The translations under genes were made by a program, and so were the position numbers. The notes below the pieces were generated by a model. The model did not search any database and had not been told where the DNA came from. It saw only the letters and a program-made list of their open reading frames with translations. Positions 33,666-41,603 of a stretch of 64,000 nucleotides of DNA are shown piece by piece (the first letter of the stretch is position 1; each line of letters starts with the position of its first letter). The stretch comes from Arthrobacter woluwensis (GTDB taxonomy: Bacteria; Actinomycetota; Actinomycetes; Actinomycetales; Micrococcaceae), in assembly GCF_900105345.1 (NCBI RefSeq), contig NZ_FNSN01000003.1, positions 2,790,001 to 2,854,000 of the forward strand. Reading direction: 5' to 3'.

Positions 33666-34648
33666 GCAAGTTCCTCCAGGGTGATGATCAGGTGTTGTTC
33701 CAGTTCGGTGTGCCGGGGCGAGATCTCGCCCGCTCCGGGCATCAGGACCGCGGCCGCCGACCAGGAGGTGGCGCGCCGCAGCAGGTCTTCGGGGTCGTCC
33801 ATGCCCTCGGCGAGCGCCGTCGCCAGGGCGGACACCGCGGCGTCCCCCGCGCCGGTCGGATTGCCGCGGAGAGGTTCCGCGAGCCGGGCCCGCCAGCAAT
33901 GCCGGGGGTGGTCCGCGGAGAAGAGCCGCATGCCTTCGCTGCCGGAGCTCACCACGACCGTGCGGGCGCCCAGCTCCAGGAGCCGACGCGCCGCGGTCGG
34001 GAGGTCGTCGCCGTCGAACGCTTCGAGCAGTTCGTGGTGATTGGGCTTCAGCACATCGGCGCCGGCGCGCGCGGCGGCCAGGATGCCGGGGCCCGAGGTG
34101 TCGATGATGGCCGGGACGCCGTGCTGGTGCGCGAGCGTCACCAGGGCCGGGTAGAAATCACCGGGCGCCCCGGGCGGCAGGCTGCCGGATCCCACCAGGA
34201 CCGCCGCGTCCTGCAGGGAGTCGACGACGGCGGCCGCGAGCCGCTGCCAGTCGGCGGCGGCCAGGGCGTGCCCGCTTTCGTTGAAGATGGTCGTGTCGCC
34301 GAGGAACTCCTCGACGAAGGCCATGCTGCGACGGGTCTCGGCCTCGACCGGGACCAGCCGGTGCGGGACCCCGCTGGCTTCCAGCTCGGCGGCGAAGACG
34401 TCCCCCGTGGCGCCGCCGACCGGGGCGATGGCCAGCGTCGTGCGGCCCTGCTGATGGGCGACCCGCGAGACGTTGAGCCCCTTGCCTCCTGCACGGGCCA
34501 AGGGAGGCGCGACACGGTGGCTGGCCCCGTGCTCGATCCGCTCCAGGAAGTAACTGGTGTCGAGCGCCGGGTTCGGGGTGACGGTGACGACGCGGCCCGG
34601 CGAGGGCTGCGGGTCCGGGGTGTCCGGTGCCAGGGTCGTGTCGCTCAC
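33662..34648 (-). CDS. PfkB family sugar-phosphate kinase (tagatose-6-P / 1-phosphofructokinase type)
   Basis: 328 residues from GTG 34648, whose GTGA overlaps the ROK kinase stop by 4 bp. V-T-P-N-P-A-L-D is the start signature of the 1-phosphofructokinase/LacC group. A-G-G-K-G-L-N-V-S-R is the substrate loop, and G-N-P-T-G-A-G-D-A-A carries the catalytic Asp and anion hole. The next gene is the aldolase, so the likely role is phosphorylation of tagatose-6-phosphate to the bisphosphate. The longer open frame above 34648 is out of register with the ROK gene and not coding. Confidence 0.9.
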   Translation of the reverse strand: MSDTTLAPDTPDPQPSPGRVVTVTPNPALDTSYFLERIEHGASHRVAPPLARAGGKGLNVSRVAHQQGRTTLAIAPVGGATGDVFAAELEASGVPHRLVPVEAETRRSMAFVEEFLGDTTIFNESGHALAAADWQRLAAAVVDSLQDAAVLVGSGSLPPGAPGDFYPALVTLAHQHGVPAIIDTSGPGILAAARAGADVLKPNHHELLEAFDGDDLPTAARRLLELGARTVVVSSGSEGMRLFSADHPRHCWRARLAEPLRGNPTGAGDAAVSALATALAEGMDDPEDLLRRATSWSAAAVLMPGAGEISPRHTELEQHLIITLEELA

Positions 34649-35574
34649 GGCAGCCGCACCTCCAGGAGACGGGCGCGTGCTTTCAGCGCCGAGCCGAGCA
34701 TCCCGGCGTCCTGGCCGAGGGACGCGGCGCGGATGACCGGGCGGCGCTGGAAGTCGAGGGCGTGATCCACCGCGTGGCGGAGCGGATCCAGCAGGGCCTC
34801 CCCGGCGGCGGAGAGCCCGCCGCCGATCACGACGGCTTCCGTCCCCAGGATCGAGACGCATTGGCAGATGCTGAACGCGAGCGCCTCCACGGCCTCGTTC
34901 CAGATCTTGAGGGCTTCGGGCTCGCCCGTGAGCGCCCGGTCCAGGACTTCACGCGCGCCGTCCACCGGGGTGCCCGTCAAGCGGACATAGCGCTTGGCGA
35001 TGGCCCCGGCGCTGCCGACGGATTCCAGGATGACGCTGCCTTGGCCCTCGGGGTCCGGCACCATCGAATGCCCGATCTCGCCCGCGAAACCACCGGCCGA
35101 GACGGCGCGGCCACCCGTGAAAATCGCGGCGGCGATCCCGGTCCCCACCACCATGACCATGGCGTCCTGGAATTCGCGGGCGGCGCCGAGCTCCATCTCG
35201 GCCGCCCCAGCGCTGGAGACATCGTGGCCGAAGGCGACCGGCATGCCGAGCATCTCCTCCGCCCGCTCGCGGAACGGGAAGTTCCGCCAGCCCAGATTGG
35301 CCGAGTAGATGCCGATCCCGTGAGCCTCATCCACGAGGCCGGGCACCGTGATGCCGACCGCTTCGAACGTCCCGACCGGGTACTGCCGGCTGTAGTCGGC
35401 GAAGAGTTCGGCGATCCGTTCCAGGATCGCCTCCCCCGGACGGTCCGGGTCCAGCGGCGTCTTGTGCCGTCGAAGAGCGAGCACCGAGCCCGCGGCGTTG
35501 ACGACCCCGGACTTCATGTCCGTGCCGCCCACGTCGAAGGCGAGTACCCCTGCGTCCGCGAATCCCAGTGCCAT
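34645..35574 (-). CDS. ROK family sugar kinase lacking the zinc-binding Cys motif
   Basis: 309 residues. ATP-binding D-V-G-G-T-D (15-20), V-V-G-T-G-I-A-A-A-I, G-E-I-G-H-S catalytic/metal-site region, then V-I-G-G-G-L-S near the C-terminus. In most ROK kinases the GEIGH block is followed by C-x-C-G-x-x-G-C; here the corresponding stretch reads E-G-Q-G-S-V-I-L-E-S-V-G-S-A-G, with no cysteine. The start of a tightly overlapped four-gene operon. By context it may phosphorylate N-acetylgalactosamine or a related hexose(amine). An own promoter is likely since a terminator hairpin precedes it. Confidence 0.88.
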   Translation of the reverse strand: MALGFADAGVLAFDVGGTDMKSGVVNAAGSVLALRRHKTPLDPDRPGEAILERIAELFADYSRQYPVGTFEAVGITVPGLVDEAHGIGIYSANLGWRNFPFRERAEEMLGMPVAFGHDVSSAGAAEMELGAAREFQDAMVMVVGTGIAAAIFTGGRAVSAGGFAGEIGHSMVPDPEGQGSVILESVGSAGAIAKRYVRLTGTPVDGAREVLDRALTGEPEALKIWNEAVEALAFSICQCVSILGTEAVVIGGGLSAAGEALLDPLRHAVDHALDFQRRPVIRAASLGQDAGMLGSALKARARLLEVRLP

Positions 35575-35648
35575 GCTTCCTGCCCGTCCGTCTACTGACC
35601 GTACTATCCTGCTGTTGATGCGTGGCGGCCCCTGAAGGCCGGTCCCAT

Positions 35649-35674
35649 GGCCCGCGCACCGAAGTGCGCGGGCC
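35649..35674 (-). terminator. Hairpin terminator after the SIS-domain gene
   Basis: A perfect 11-bp stem GGCCCGCGCAC/GTGCGCGGGCC with a CGAA tetraloop, 14 bp past the SIS-gene stop. It separates that gene from the ROK operon, which is read in the same direction 75 bp later. Confidence 0.75.
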
Positions 35675-35688
35675 GTGAAACTCAGGCC

Positions 35689-36603
35689 TCAGGCCTCGTC
35701 GAGGATGACCGACCGCGTGAGGTTGCGCGGCAGGTCCGGATTCAGACCACGGACGCGGGCGCGTTCCAGCGTCACCCGGTGCACCCGGGCCAGATCCGCG
35801 AGGGGGTGCAGGCCCGAGGTGATGTACAGCGCGCCGGTCTTGGCGACGTCGGCGGCCAGGCCTTCCGGCTCCTCGCCGAACAGCCAGGTGACACGATTCG
35901 GGGCGGCGATGGAGATCGGGCCGTGGCGGTACTCCATGGCCGGGTAGGACTCGGTCCAGCCCTGCACGGCCTCGCGCATCTTCAGGCCGGCCTCATGCGC
36001 CAGGCCCACGGTCCAGCCGCGGCCGAGGAAGGTGAACTGCTCGGCGTCGAGGAGTTCCTGGGACACCGGGGCGCTCACGGCGTCCTTCGCCTGCTCGATC
36101 GCCACGTCGAAGCTCTCCCCCAGGCTCGTCAGCAGGTACACGAGGGCGGTGGTGGCGAAGCGGGTCTGCACCACCGACTGCTCGTCCGCGTACGGAAGGC
36201 CGATGACGACGTCGGCGAGATCCACGATCGGCGAATTGATGTCGCCGATGAGCGCGATCGTGCGGACCTTGCCTTTGAGCTGCGCCAGGACTTCCAGCAC
36301 CTCGGTGGTGGTGCCGGAGCGGGTGATCGCGACGACGGCGTCATAGCCGCGCTCCGGGCTGTTGCTGTTCAGGAACGCCTCCGACGCTGCGAAGGCGTCC
36401 GTGACGCCGTGGCCTGCCGCTTCGCGAGCGGTGGCGTAGCTCTGCGCCATGAACCAGGAGGTGCCGCAGCCGATGACGGCGATCTTCTGGCCCTTGGCCG
36501 GCAGCAGCCCTTCCTCCCGGCTCTGCGCCTGCGCCTGCGCCCAGACCTGGGGCTGCGAGCTGAGTTCCTCGTCCATGTAGGCGCCGAGCACGGGCTCCGT
36601 CAT
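35689..36603 (-). CDS. SIS-domain sugar isomerase/deaminase (AgaS-like)
   Basis: 304 residues from ATG 36603 (M-T-E-P-V-L-G). Two SIS domains without the GlmS glutaminase half: V-I-G-C-G-T-S-W-F-M-A and I-T-R-S-G-T-T-T-E-V in domain one, F-L-G-R-G-W-T-V-G-L-A-H-E-A-G-L-K-M-R-E in domain two, followed by E-Y-R-H-G-P. AgaS proteins deaminate and isomerise galactosamine-6-phosphate to tagatose-6-phosphate, the intermediate needed by the downstream PfkB kinase and aldolase. It is divergent from the GH101 gene with palindromes between them. A plain GlmS-like or fructoselysine deglycase role is less likely. Confidence 0.85.
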   Translation of the reverse strand: MTEPVLGAYMDEELSSQPQVWAQAQAQSREEGLLPAKGQKIAVIGCGTSWFMAQSYATAREAAGHGVTDAFAASEAFLNSNSPERGYDAVVAITRSGTTTEVLEVLAQLKGKVRTIALIGDINSPIVDLADVVIGLPYADEQSVVQTRFATTALVYLLTSLGESFDVAIEQAKDAVSAPVSQELLDAEQFTFLGRGWTVGLAHEAGLKMREAVQGWTESYPAMEYRHGPISIAAPNRVTWLFGEEPEGLAADVAKTGALYITSGLHPLADLARVHRVTLERARVRGLNPDLPRNLTRSVILDEA

Positions 36604-36660
36604 CGTTGACTCCTTCTCTGTGGTGTCTCTGTGGTGATCGTCGGTCGGGACGAACCCCGG

Positions 36661-36686
36661 CATGAGTGGTAATCACCCCACTCATG
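36661..36686. promoter_or_regulatory. Operator candidate upstream of the SIS gene
   Basis: CATGAGTGG (36661-36669) and CCACTCATG (36678-36686) are exact complements around 8 bp, 58 bp before the SIS start. The position and symmetry suit the DeoR regulator of the operon. It lies in the 459-bp divergent gap 36604-37062, which holds no gene. Confidence 0.55.
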
Positions 36687-36983
36687 ATCAAACATGCGTG
36701 GACCGGGGTTCAATCAATCAGTTTTACGCTACTGCATCACCGCCCAAACGTCCACAGAACGCGCATAACGTTTCATTCCTCGGTCATGGAATTTCCGGCC
36801 CGATCCCGCGGATCCACGGGGCTGGGGGGTGCTCGACGAGCCCGCCCCCGCTTCCCTGAGGAAGAAGCGCGACCGGCGCCCGACGCCGAGAGACTCCGTC
36901 GTGACGTCGATGATCACTCTGCAAGCGCCCTGCCGAGAGGTGCGCGAAGGTAAGCATCTGATGTGCAAATCGATCAGAACATG

Positions 36984-37023
36984 TCACAAACCCCTTGTGA
37001 TCTGTCGCACATTGAACAATAGT
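36984..37023 (+). promoter_or_regulatory. GH101 promoter with overlapping inverted repeat
   Basis: TCACAA-ACCCC-TTGTGA (36984-37000) is a perfect inverted repeat. Its right half TTGTGA can serve as -35, with AATAGT (37018-37023) as -10 after 17 bp. The TTG start of GH101 follows 40 bp on. The repeat is inverted relative to a CRP site, so a local repressor is more likely. Confidence 0.5.
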
Positions 37024-37062
37024 TACCATTACCGCACTTTTTCGCTCAGAGAGGAGCATCCC

Positions 37063-40000
37063 TTGAGGATTCACAGACCCACGCGGCGGGGCATGGCCTG
37101 GTGCATGGCAGGGGCACTGGCACTCCCCCTCACCGGGCTGGCCGGGAGCCTGCCCGCCTGGGGTGACGCGCCGTCGTCCGCCCCCGCGCAGGCGGCCATC
37201 GCCCCCTCCGCCAAGACCAGACCGCCCACCCCGGGCAAGGACCAGGAGGTCCTGGTCACCGGGAAGCTGGCCGCGGTCGTGTCCACGACATTCCCCCAGG
37301 TCATCAGCTATCTGGACCGCGACGGCGGCGGCACCCTCGCCGGCACGCGGCAGGCGCTCAGCACGCTGAAGATCAACGGCACGGAGCAGAGCGCCACGGT
37401 CACCTCGCGCAAGACCGACGACACCACCATGACTTACACGCTCACGGTGCCCGGGCTGCCCGGCGTCGCGCTGGATGCGTCCCTCGCTCTCCAGCGGAAC
37501 GCCCTCACCTTCCGCATCACGGCCATCCGGGACACGGCGGAGAACAGGGTGTCCACCGTCGAGATCCCGGGTCTCAAGCTCGTCACCGTGACCTCGGCGG
37601 AACCCGGGGCGCAGCTCGCCACCACGCGTCTCTCCACCAACCGCAACGCCACCGGTGACACCTTCACCCCCGTCACGGCCACCACGCCTGTCGATGCGAA
37701 GCCCAAGGGCTCCGCCTACGCTCTGGCGGGCACGGCGAAACTGGCCGCCGCCGTCGAGAGCAACTCGCTGTACGACGCATCCTCCGGGCCCGCCAACCTC
37801 GACGGCAGCCGCTTCTTCAGCCAGGTCACCGCGGCGCCCGACGGCGGCCGTGAGGCCTCGATCGCGAGTGGCGCCTGGCTCTACCGCGCCGCCGGCTCCA
37901 GCGCCACCGAGGAGCTCCCGTGGGCCAAGGTCGCGATCACCGCCGACGCCAACGCGGACCATCAGGTCGACTGGCAGGACGCCGCGATCGCGCTGCGCTC
38001 CATCGCCGTCCGCCCGAACAAGGGCGACCAGACCGCGGACAACGTCATCACGCACATCCCCTTCAACTTCGCCTCCCAGGCCACGCACCCGTTCCTGCGC
38101 ACCCTCGACGACGTCAAGCGCATCTCCCTGGCCACCGACGGCCTGGGCCAGGTCGCCATGCTCAAGGGCTACACCTCTGAGGGCCACGACTCCGCCAACA
38201 CGGACTACGGGAACAACTTCAACGAACGGGCGGGCGGGCTGAAAGACCTCAACACGCTCGCCTCGGAGAGCGCCCGGTGGAACGCCAGGATCGGTGTCCA
38301 CGTCAACGCCACCGAGATCTACCCCGAGGCCAAGTCCTTCAGCGAGGACCTGCTCACTGCCGACAAGAGCAAGGGCTGGAACTGGCTCGACCAGTCCTAC
38401 GGGATCAATCAGCGCGCGGACATCAACACCGGCAAGCTCGCCACCCGCATCAAGGAACTCCGCGACGCCACGGACAAGAACCTGGACTTCGTGTACGTGG
38501 ACGTCTACTACTCCTACGGCTGGGTCGCTCAGAAGATCCAGGACGAACTCGTGAAGAACGGGTTCCGTGTGGGCTCCGAATGGGCGTACTCCCTGAACCG
38601 CAACAACACCTGGTCCCACTGGGCGAATGACGAGAAGTACGGCGGCACGGACAACAAGGGCATCAACTCCCAGATCCTGCGCTTCGTGAACAACAGCCAG
38701 GCCGACGTCTGGAACCCGGACGTCCGCCTCGGCGGCAGCCACATCGTCGAATTCGAAGGCTGGACCGGCCAGAACGACTACAACGCCTTCACCAAGAACG
38801 TGTGGGAATCCAATCTGCCCACCAAGTTCCTCCAGCACCACGAGATCATGCGCTGGACCCCGGACAGCGTCGACCTCAGCGACGGCGTCTCGGTCACCGG
38901 CGCCACGGCCGCCGACCGCACGATCACGGCGGACGGCGTCACCGTCCTGAAGGGCCGTGACTACCTGCTGCCCTGGTCCTCCAAGGACAACGGCAAGGCC
39001 GACAAGCTGTACCACTACAGCGCCGCCGGCGGCTCCACCACCTGGTCGCTCGGCAAGGGCTTCGCCAACGCCCGCGAGCTGAGCGTCTACAAGCTCGGTG
39101 ACAACGGACGGACGCTCGTCACCACCGTGCCCGTGGTGAATGGCCAGGTCACGCTCACCGCCGACGCCGGTCAGCCCTATGTGCTTGTGCCGCGCGGCAA
39201 GGCGTCGCAGCTGCCCGCCACGGCGCGGTTCGGCTCCGGAACGCCTTTCCAGGACCCAGGCTTCAACGGCTCGGATCTCGCGGCCTGGAACCCGCAGGGC
39301 TCCGTCCAGCAGGTGCGGGATGCCAAGGGCCGCCGGTACGCCGAGCTCGGCTCCGGCGCGTCCTCCGTCTCCCAGAAGCTCGGCCGGCTCGAGCCCGGGA
39401 CCTATTCCGTGAGCGCCTGGGTGGAGATCGAACCGGGCAAGACCCGGGAGACCCGCCTCACCGTCGACACCGGTCAGGGCAAGCCCCAGGAGTACTCCCT
39501 GGACCGCTCCACCGCCCGCAATTACGTGGCGGGCGACGAGAAGAACGGCACGTACTTCCAGCGCATCCGCGTGCTCGTGGACCTGCCGCAGGGCGGCCGG
39601 CCCACCGTCCGGCTCTCCGCGGGCGACGGCGACGCCAAGGTCAGGGTGGACGACTTCCGGGCGGTGAAAACGGCTCCGGCCCAGGCTGGATCGACGCAGA
39701 CCGGTTCACCGCAGACCGGCGCCGTGCTCCAGGAGGACTTCGAGAACGTCGACCAAGGCTGGTGGCCCTTCGTGAAGGGCGACGCCGGCGGCACCACTGA
39801 TCCGCGCACCCACCTGAGCATCCGGAACGCGCCCTTCACCCAGCAGGGCTGGTACCGCAACACCGTGGACAAGACCCTGAACGGGAACTTCTCCCTGGTG
39901 GCGCACGAGGAGAACGACGGCCTGGTCTACCGGACCTCCGACTCCACCGTGAAGCTCACCCCCGGCCACCAGTACCGGGTGTCCTTCGACTACCAGAACT

Positions 40001-41496
40001 CCCTGGCCGATCAGTACAGCTGGGTCTGGGGCTACGACGCCAAGGCGCCGGTCACGGTCGAGAGCAAGCCTCTCCGCGCCCAGACCAAGACCACGCGCTT
40101 CGCCCAGGAATTCACCGCCGGCAACTGCGGGCGGTACTTCACCGGTCTGAGCCGCACGGGTTCCTCGGACGGCGCGGACTTCGTGCTGGACGACTTCCTG
40201 CTGGAAGACCTGGGCCCCGCCTCGGAGGTTCCGGCCTGCGCCACGGTGTCCGGCAAGCTCGGCGCCGACGTGATCCAGCAGGGCAAGGCCACCGAGTTCA
40301 CCACGGTGCTGGAGAACAACGAACCCGCGCCCGTGAGCGACGTGGCCGTCAGCCTCCAGCTTCCCGAGGGCTGGACCGCCGAGGCCAAGACCCCGGCCAC
40401 GACGGCCACCCTCGCCGCCGGCGCGAAGTTCACCACCACGTGGGCCGTCACGGCGCCGGGCAGCGCGGATGGTGGCTACTCCATCGGCATCAAGGGGACC
40501 TACCGGACCACCGCGGATCCGCAGGGGCCGCGCACGGCGAGCGCCGCCGTCGCGGTCAAGACGCTGCCGAAACCGCCGCAGCAGGACGTGTACGCGAGCG
40601 ATCACGAGTGGGTCAGTTCCAGCAACGGCTGGGGTCCCGTGGAGAAGGACCGGTCCAATGGTGAGCAGGGCGCCGGAGACGGCACGCCGATCACGCTCAA
40701 CGGCGTCGTCTACCCGAAGGGGCTCGGCGCGCACGCACCGTCCACGGTGAAGTACTTCCTCGGCGGGTACTGCACCCGGTTCACGGCGGACGTCGGGATC
40801 GACGATGTGCAGAAGAGCCGCGGCTCCGTGGTCTTCAGCGTCGTGGCCGACGGCAAGGTCAAGGCCGTCACCCCGGTGATGCGGCCCGACTCGGCCACCG
40901 CGAAGCTGGACGTGGACCTCACGGGCGCCCAGTACGTCGAACTCGTGGCGGATCCCACCGCGGACGGCAACGGCAACGATCACGCGGACTGGGGCGCCGC
41001 CCGCTTCAGCTGCTCCGATCAGCGCCACGACGCACCCGCCGCCGAGCTGTCCGGCACGGTCTACGCCTCGGACCTCCCGTGGGTCAGCGAGGAGAACGGC
41101 TGGGGGCCGGCCGAACGGGACACCGCCAACGGCGAAGAGAACCCCGGCGACGGCCCGGCCCTGACCCTGGACGGCACCCGGTACGCCAAGGGAATCGGCG
41201 TCCACGCGGACTCGTCCGTGGTGCTCGACGTGCAGAAGAAGTGCACGGCCTTCAACGCCCTCGTGGGGGTGGACGACAAGAAACTCGGCAAGGGTCTGCA
41301 AGGCTCCGTCGTGTTCGTGGTCCTGGTGGACGGCGCGGAGAAGTTCCGCAGCGCGGTCCTCAGCGCCCCGGACGCGGCGGTCCCCGTGAAGGTCGACGTC
41401 ACGGGCGCCTCACGCGTCGAGCTGAAGGCCCTGACCAACGGGGACGACGGCGGCGACGACTGGGGTGACTGGGCGGACGCCCGCTTCACCTGCTGA
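37063..41496 (+). CDS. Secreted GH101 endo-alpha-N-acetylgalactosaminidase with two NPCBM domains
   Basis: Releases O-linked glycans (typically Gal-beta-1,3-GalNAc) from glycoproteins outside the cell. 1477 residues from TTG 37063, set by GAGAGGAG 6 bp upstream; an ATG at 37093 is the alternative. Signal peptide about 1-35. A beta-sandwich precedes the (beta/alpha)8 core at roughly 300-600. There D480 in V-Y-V-D-V-Y-Y matches the nucleophile and E506 in G-S-E-W-A-Y the acid/base of GH101; the loop between them is six residues shorter than in the pneumococcal enzyme. Galactose-binding-like domains (about 730-1060) and a NEW3-like domain (about 1060-1150) follow. Two NPCBM carbohydrate-binding domains (about 1175-1325 and 1331-1477) end the protein. 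No LPXTG anchor. Flanked by the aga-type operon. Confidence 0.9.
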   Translation: MRIHRPTRRGMAWCMAGALALPLTGLAGSLPAWGDAPSSAPAQAAIAPSAKTRPPTPGKDQEVLVTGKLAAVVSTTFPQVISYLDRDGGGTLAGTRQALSTLKINGTEQSATVTSRKTDDTTMTYTLTVPGLPGVALDASLALQRNALTFRITAIRDTAENRVSTVEIPGLKLVTVTSAEPGAQLATTRLSTNRNATGDTFTPVTATTPVDAKPKGSAYALAGTAKLAAAVESNSLYDASSGPANLDGSRFFSQVTAAPDGGREASIASGAWLYRAAGSSATEELPWAKVAITADANADHQVDWQDAAIALRSIAVRPNKGDQTADNVITHIPFNFASQATHPFLRTLDDVKRISLATDGLGQVAMLKGYTSEGHDSANTDYGNNFNERAGGLKDLNTLASESARWNARIGVHVNATEIYPEAKSFSEDLLTADKSKGWNWLDQSYGINQRADINTGKLATRIKELRDATDKNLDFVYVDVYYSYGWVAQKIQDELVKNGFRVGSEWAYSLNRNNTWSHWANDEKYGGTDNKGINSQILRFVNNSQADVWNPDVRLGGSHIVEFEGWTGQNDYNAFTKNVWESNLPTKFLQHHEIMRWTPDSVDLSDGVSVTGATAADRTITADGVTVLKGRDYLLPWSSKDNGKADKLYHYSAAGGSTTWSLGKGFANARELSVYKLGDNGRTLVTTVPVVNGQVTLTADAGQPYVLVPRGKASQLPATARFGSGTPFQDPGFNGSDLAAWNPQGSVQQVRDAKGRRYAELGSGASSVSQKLGRLEPGTYSVSAWVEIEPGKTRETRLTVDTGQGKPQEYSLDRSTARNYVAGDEKNGTYFQRIRVLVDLPQGGRPTVRLSAGDGDAKVRVDDFRAVKTAPAQAGSTQTGSPQTGAVLQEDFENVDQGWWPFVKGDAGGTTDPRTHLSIRNAPFTQQGWYRNTVDKTLNGNFSLVAHEENDGLVYRTSDSTVKLTPGHQYRVSFDYQNSLADQYSWVWGYDAKAPVTVESKPLRAQTKTTRFAQEFTAGNCGRYFTGLSRTGSSDGADFVLDDFLLEDLGPASEVPACATVSGKLGADVIQQGKATEFTTVLENNEPAPVSDVAVSLQLPEGWTAEAKTPATTATLAAGAKFTTTWAVTAPGSADGGYSIGIKGTYRTTADPQGPRTASAAVAVKTLPKPPQQDVYASDHEWVSSSNGWGPVEKDRSNGEQGAGDGTPITLNGVVYPKGLGAHAPSTVKYFLGGYCTRFTADVGIDDVQKSRGSVVFSVVADGKVKAVTPVMRPDSATAKLDVDLTGAQYVELVADPTADGNGNDHADWGAARFSCSDQRHDAPAAELSGTVYASDLPWVSEENGWGPAERDTANGEENPGDGPALTLDGTRYAKGIGVHADSSVVLDVQKKCTAFNALVGVDDKKLGKGLQGSVVFVVLVDGAEKFRSAVLSAPDAAVPVKVDVTGASRVELKALTNGDDGGDDWGDWADARFTC

Positions 41497-41515
41497 GCTG
41501 TTCCCCCCTTACGGC

Positions 41516-41578
41516 ACGCGAGCCGCCAGTAGATGCCCTTATCCTTCGTGGTTTCGGGCATTTACTGGCGGCTCGCGT
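41516..41578. repeat. Intergenic hairpin between GH101 and hutI
   Basis: Arms at 41516-41538 and 41556-41578 (ACGCGAGCCGCCAGTA... / ...TACTGGCGGCTCGCGT) pair over 23 bp with one mismatch; the loop is 17 nt. It lies 20 bp after the GH101 stop and 26 bp before the hutI stop, between convergent genes. Same architecture as the other hairpin repeats, different sequence. Confidence 0.75.
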
Positions 41579-41603
41579 CGTAGGGAGCGGCTTTTCCGGG
41601 ACG

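Noticed and set aside
36984-37000. CRP/FNR-type site before GH101
   Set aside because: The half-sites are in the opposite order (TCACAA...TTGTGA rather than TGTGA...TCACA).
36784-39015. 743-codon open frame on the minus strand
   Set aside because: Antisense to the GH101 gene and its promoter region; repetitive Val/Gly/Arg composition and no domain.
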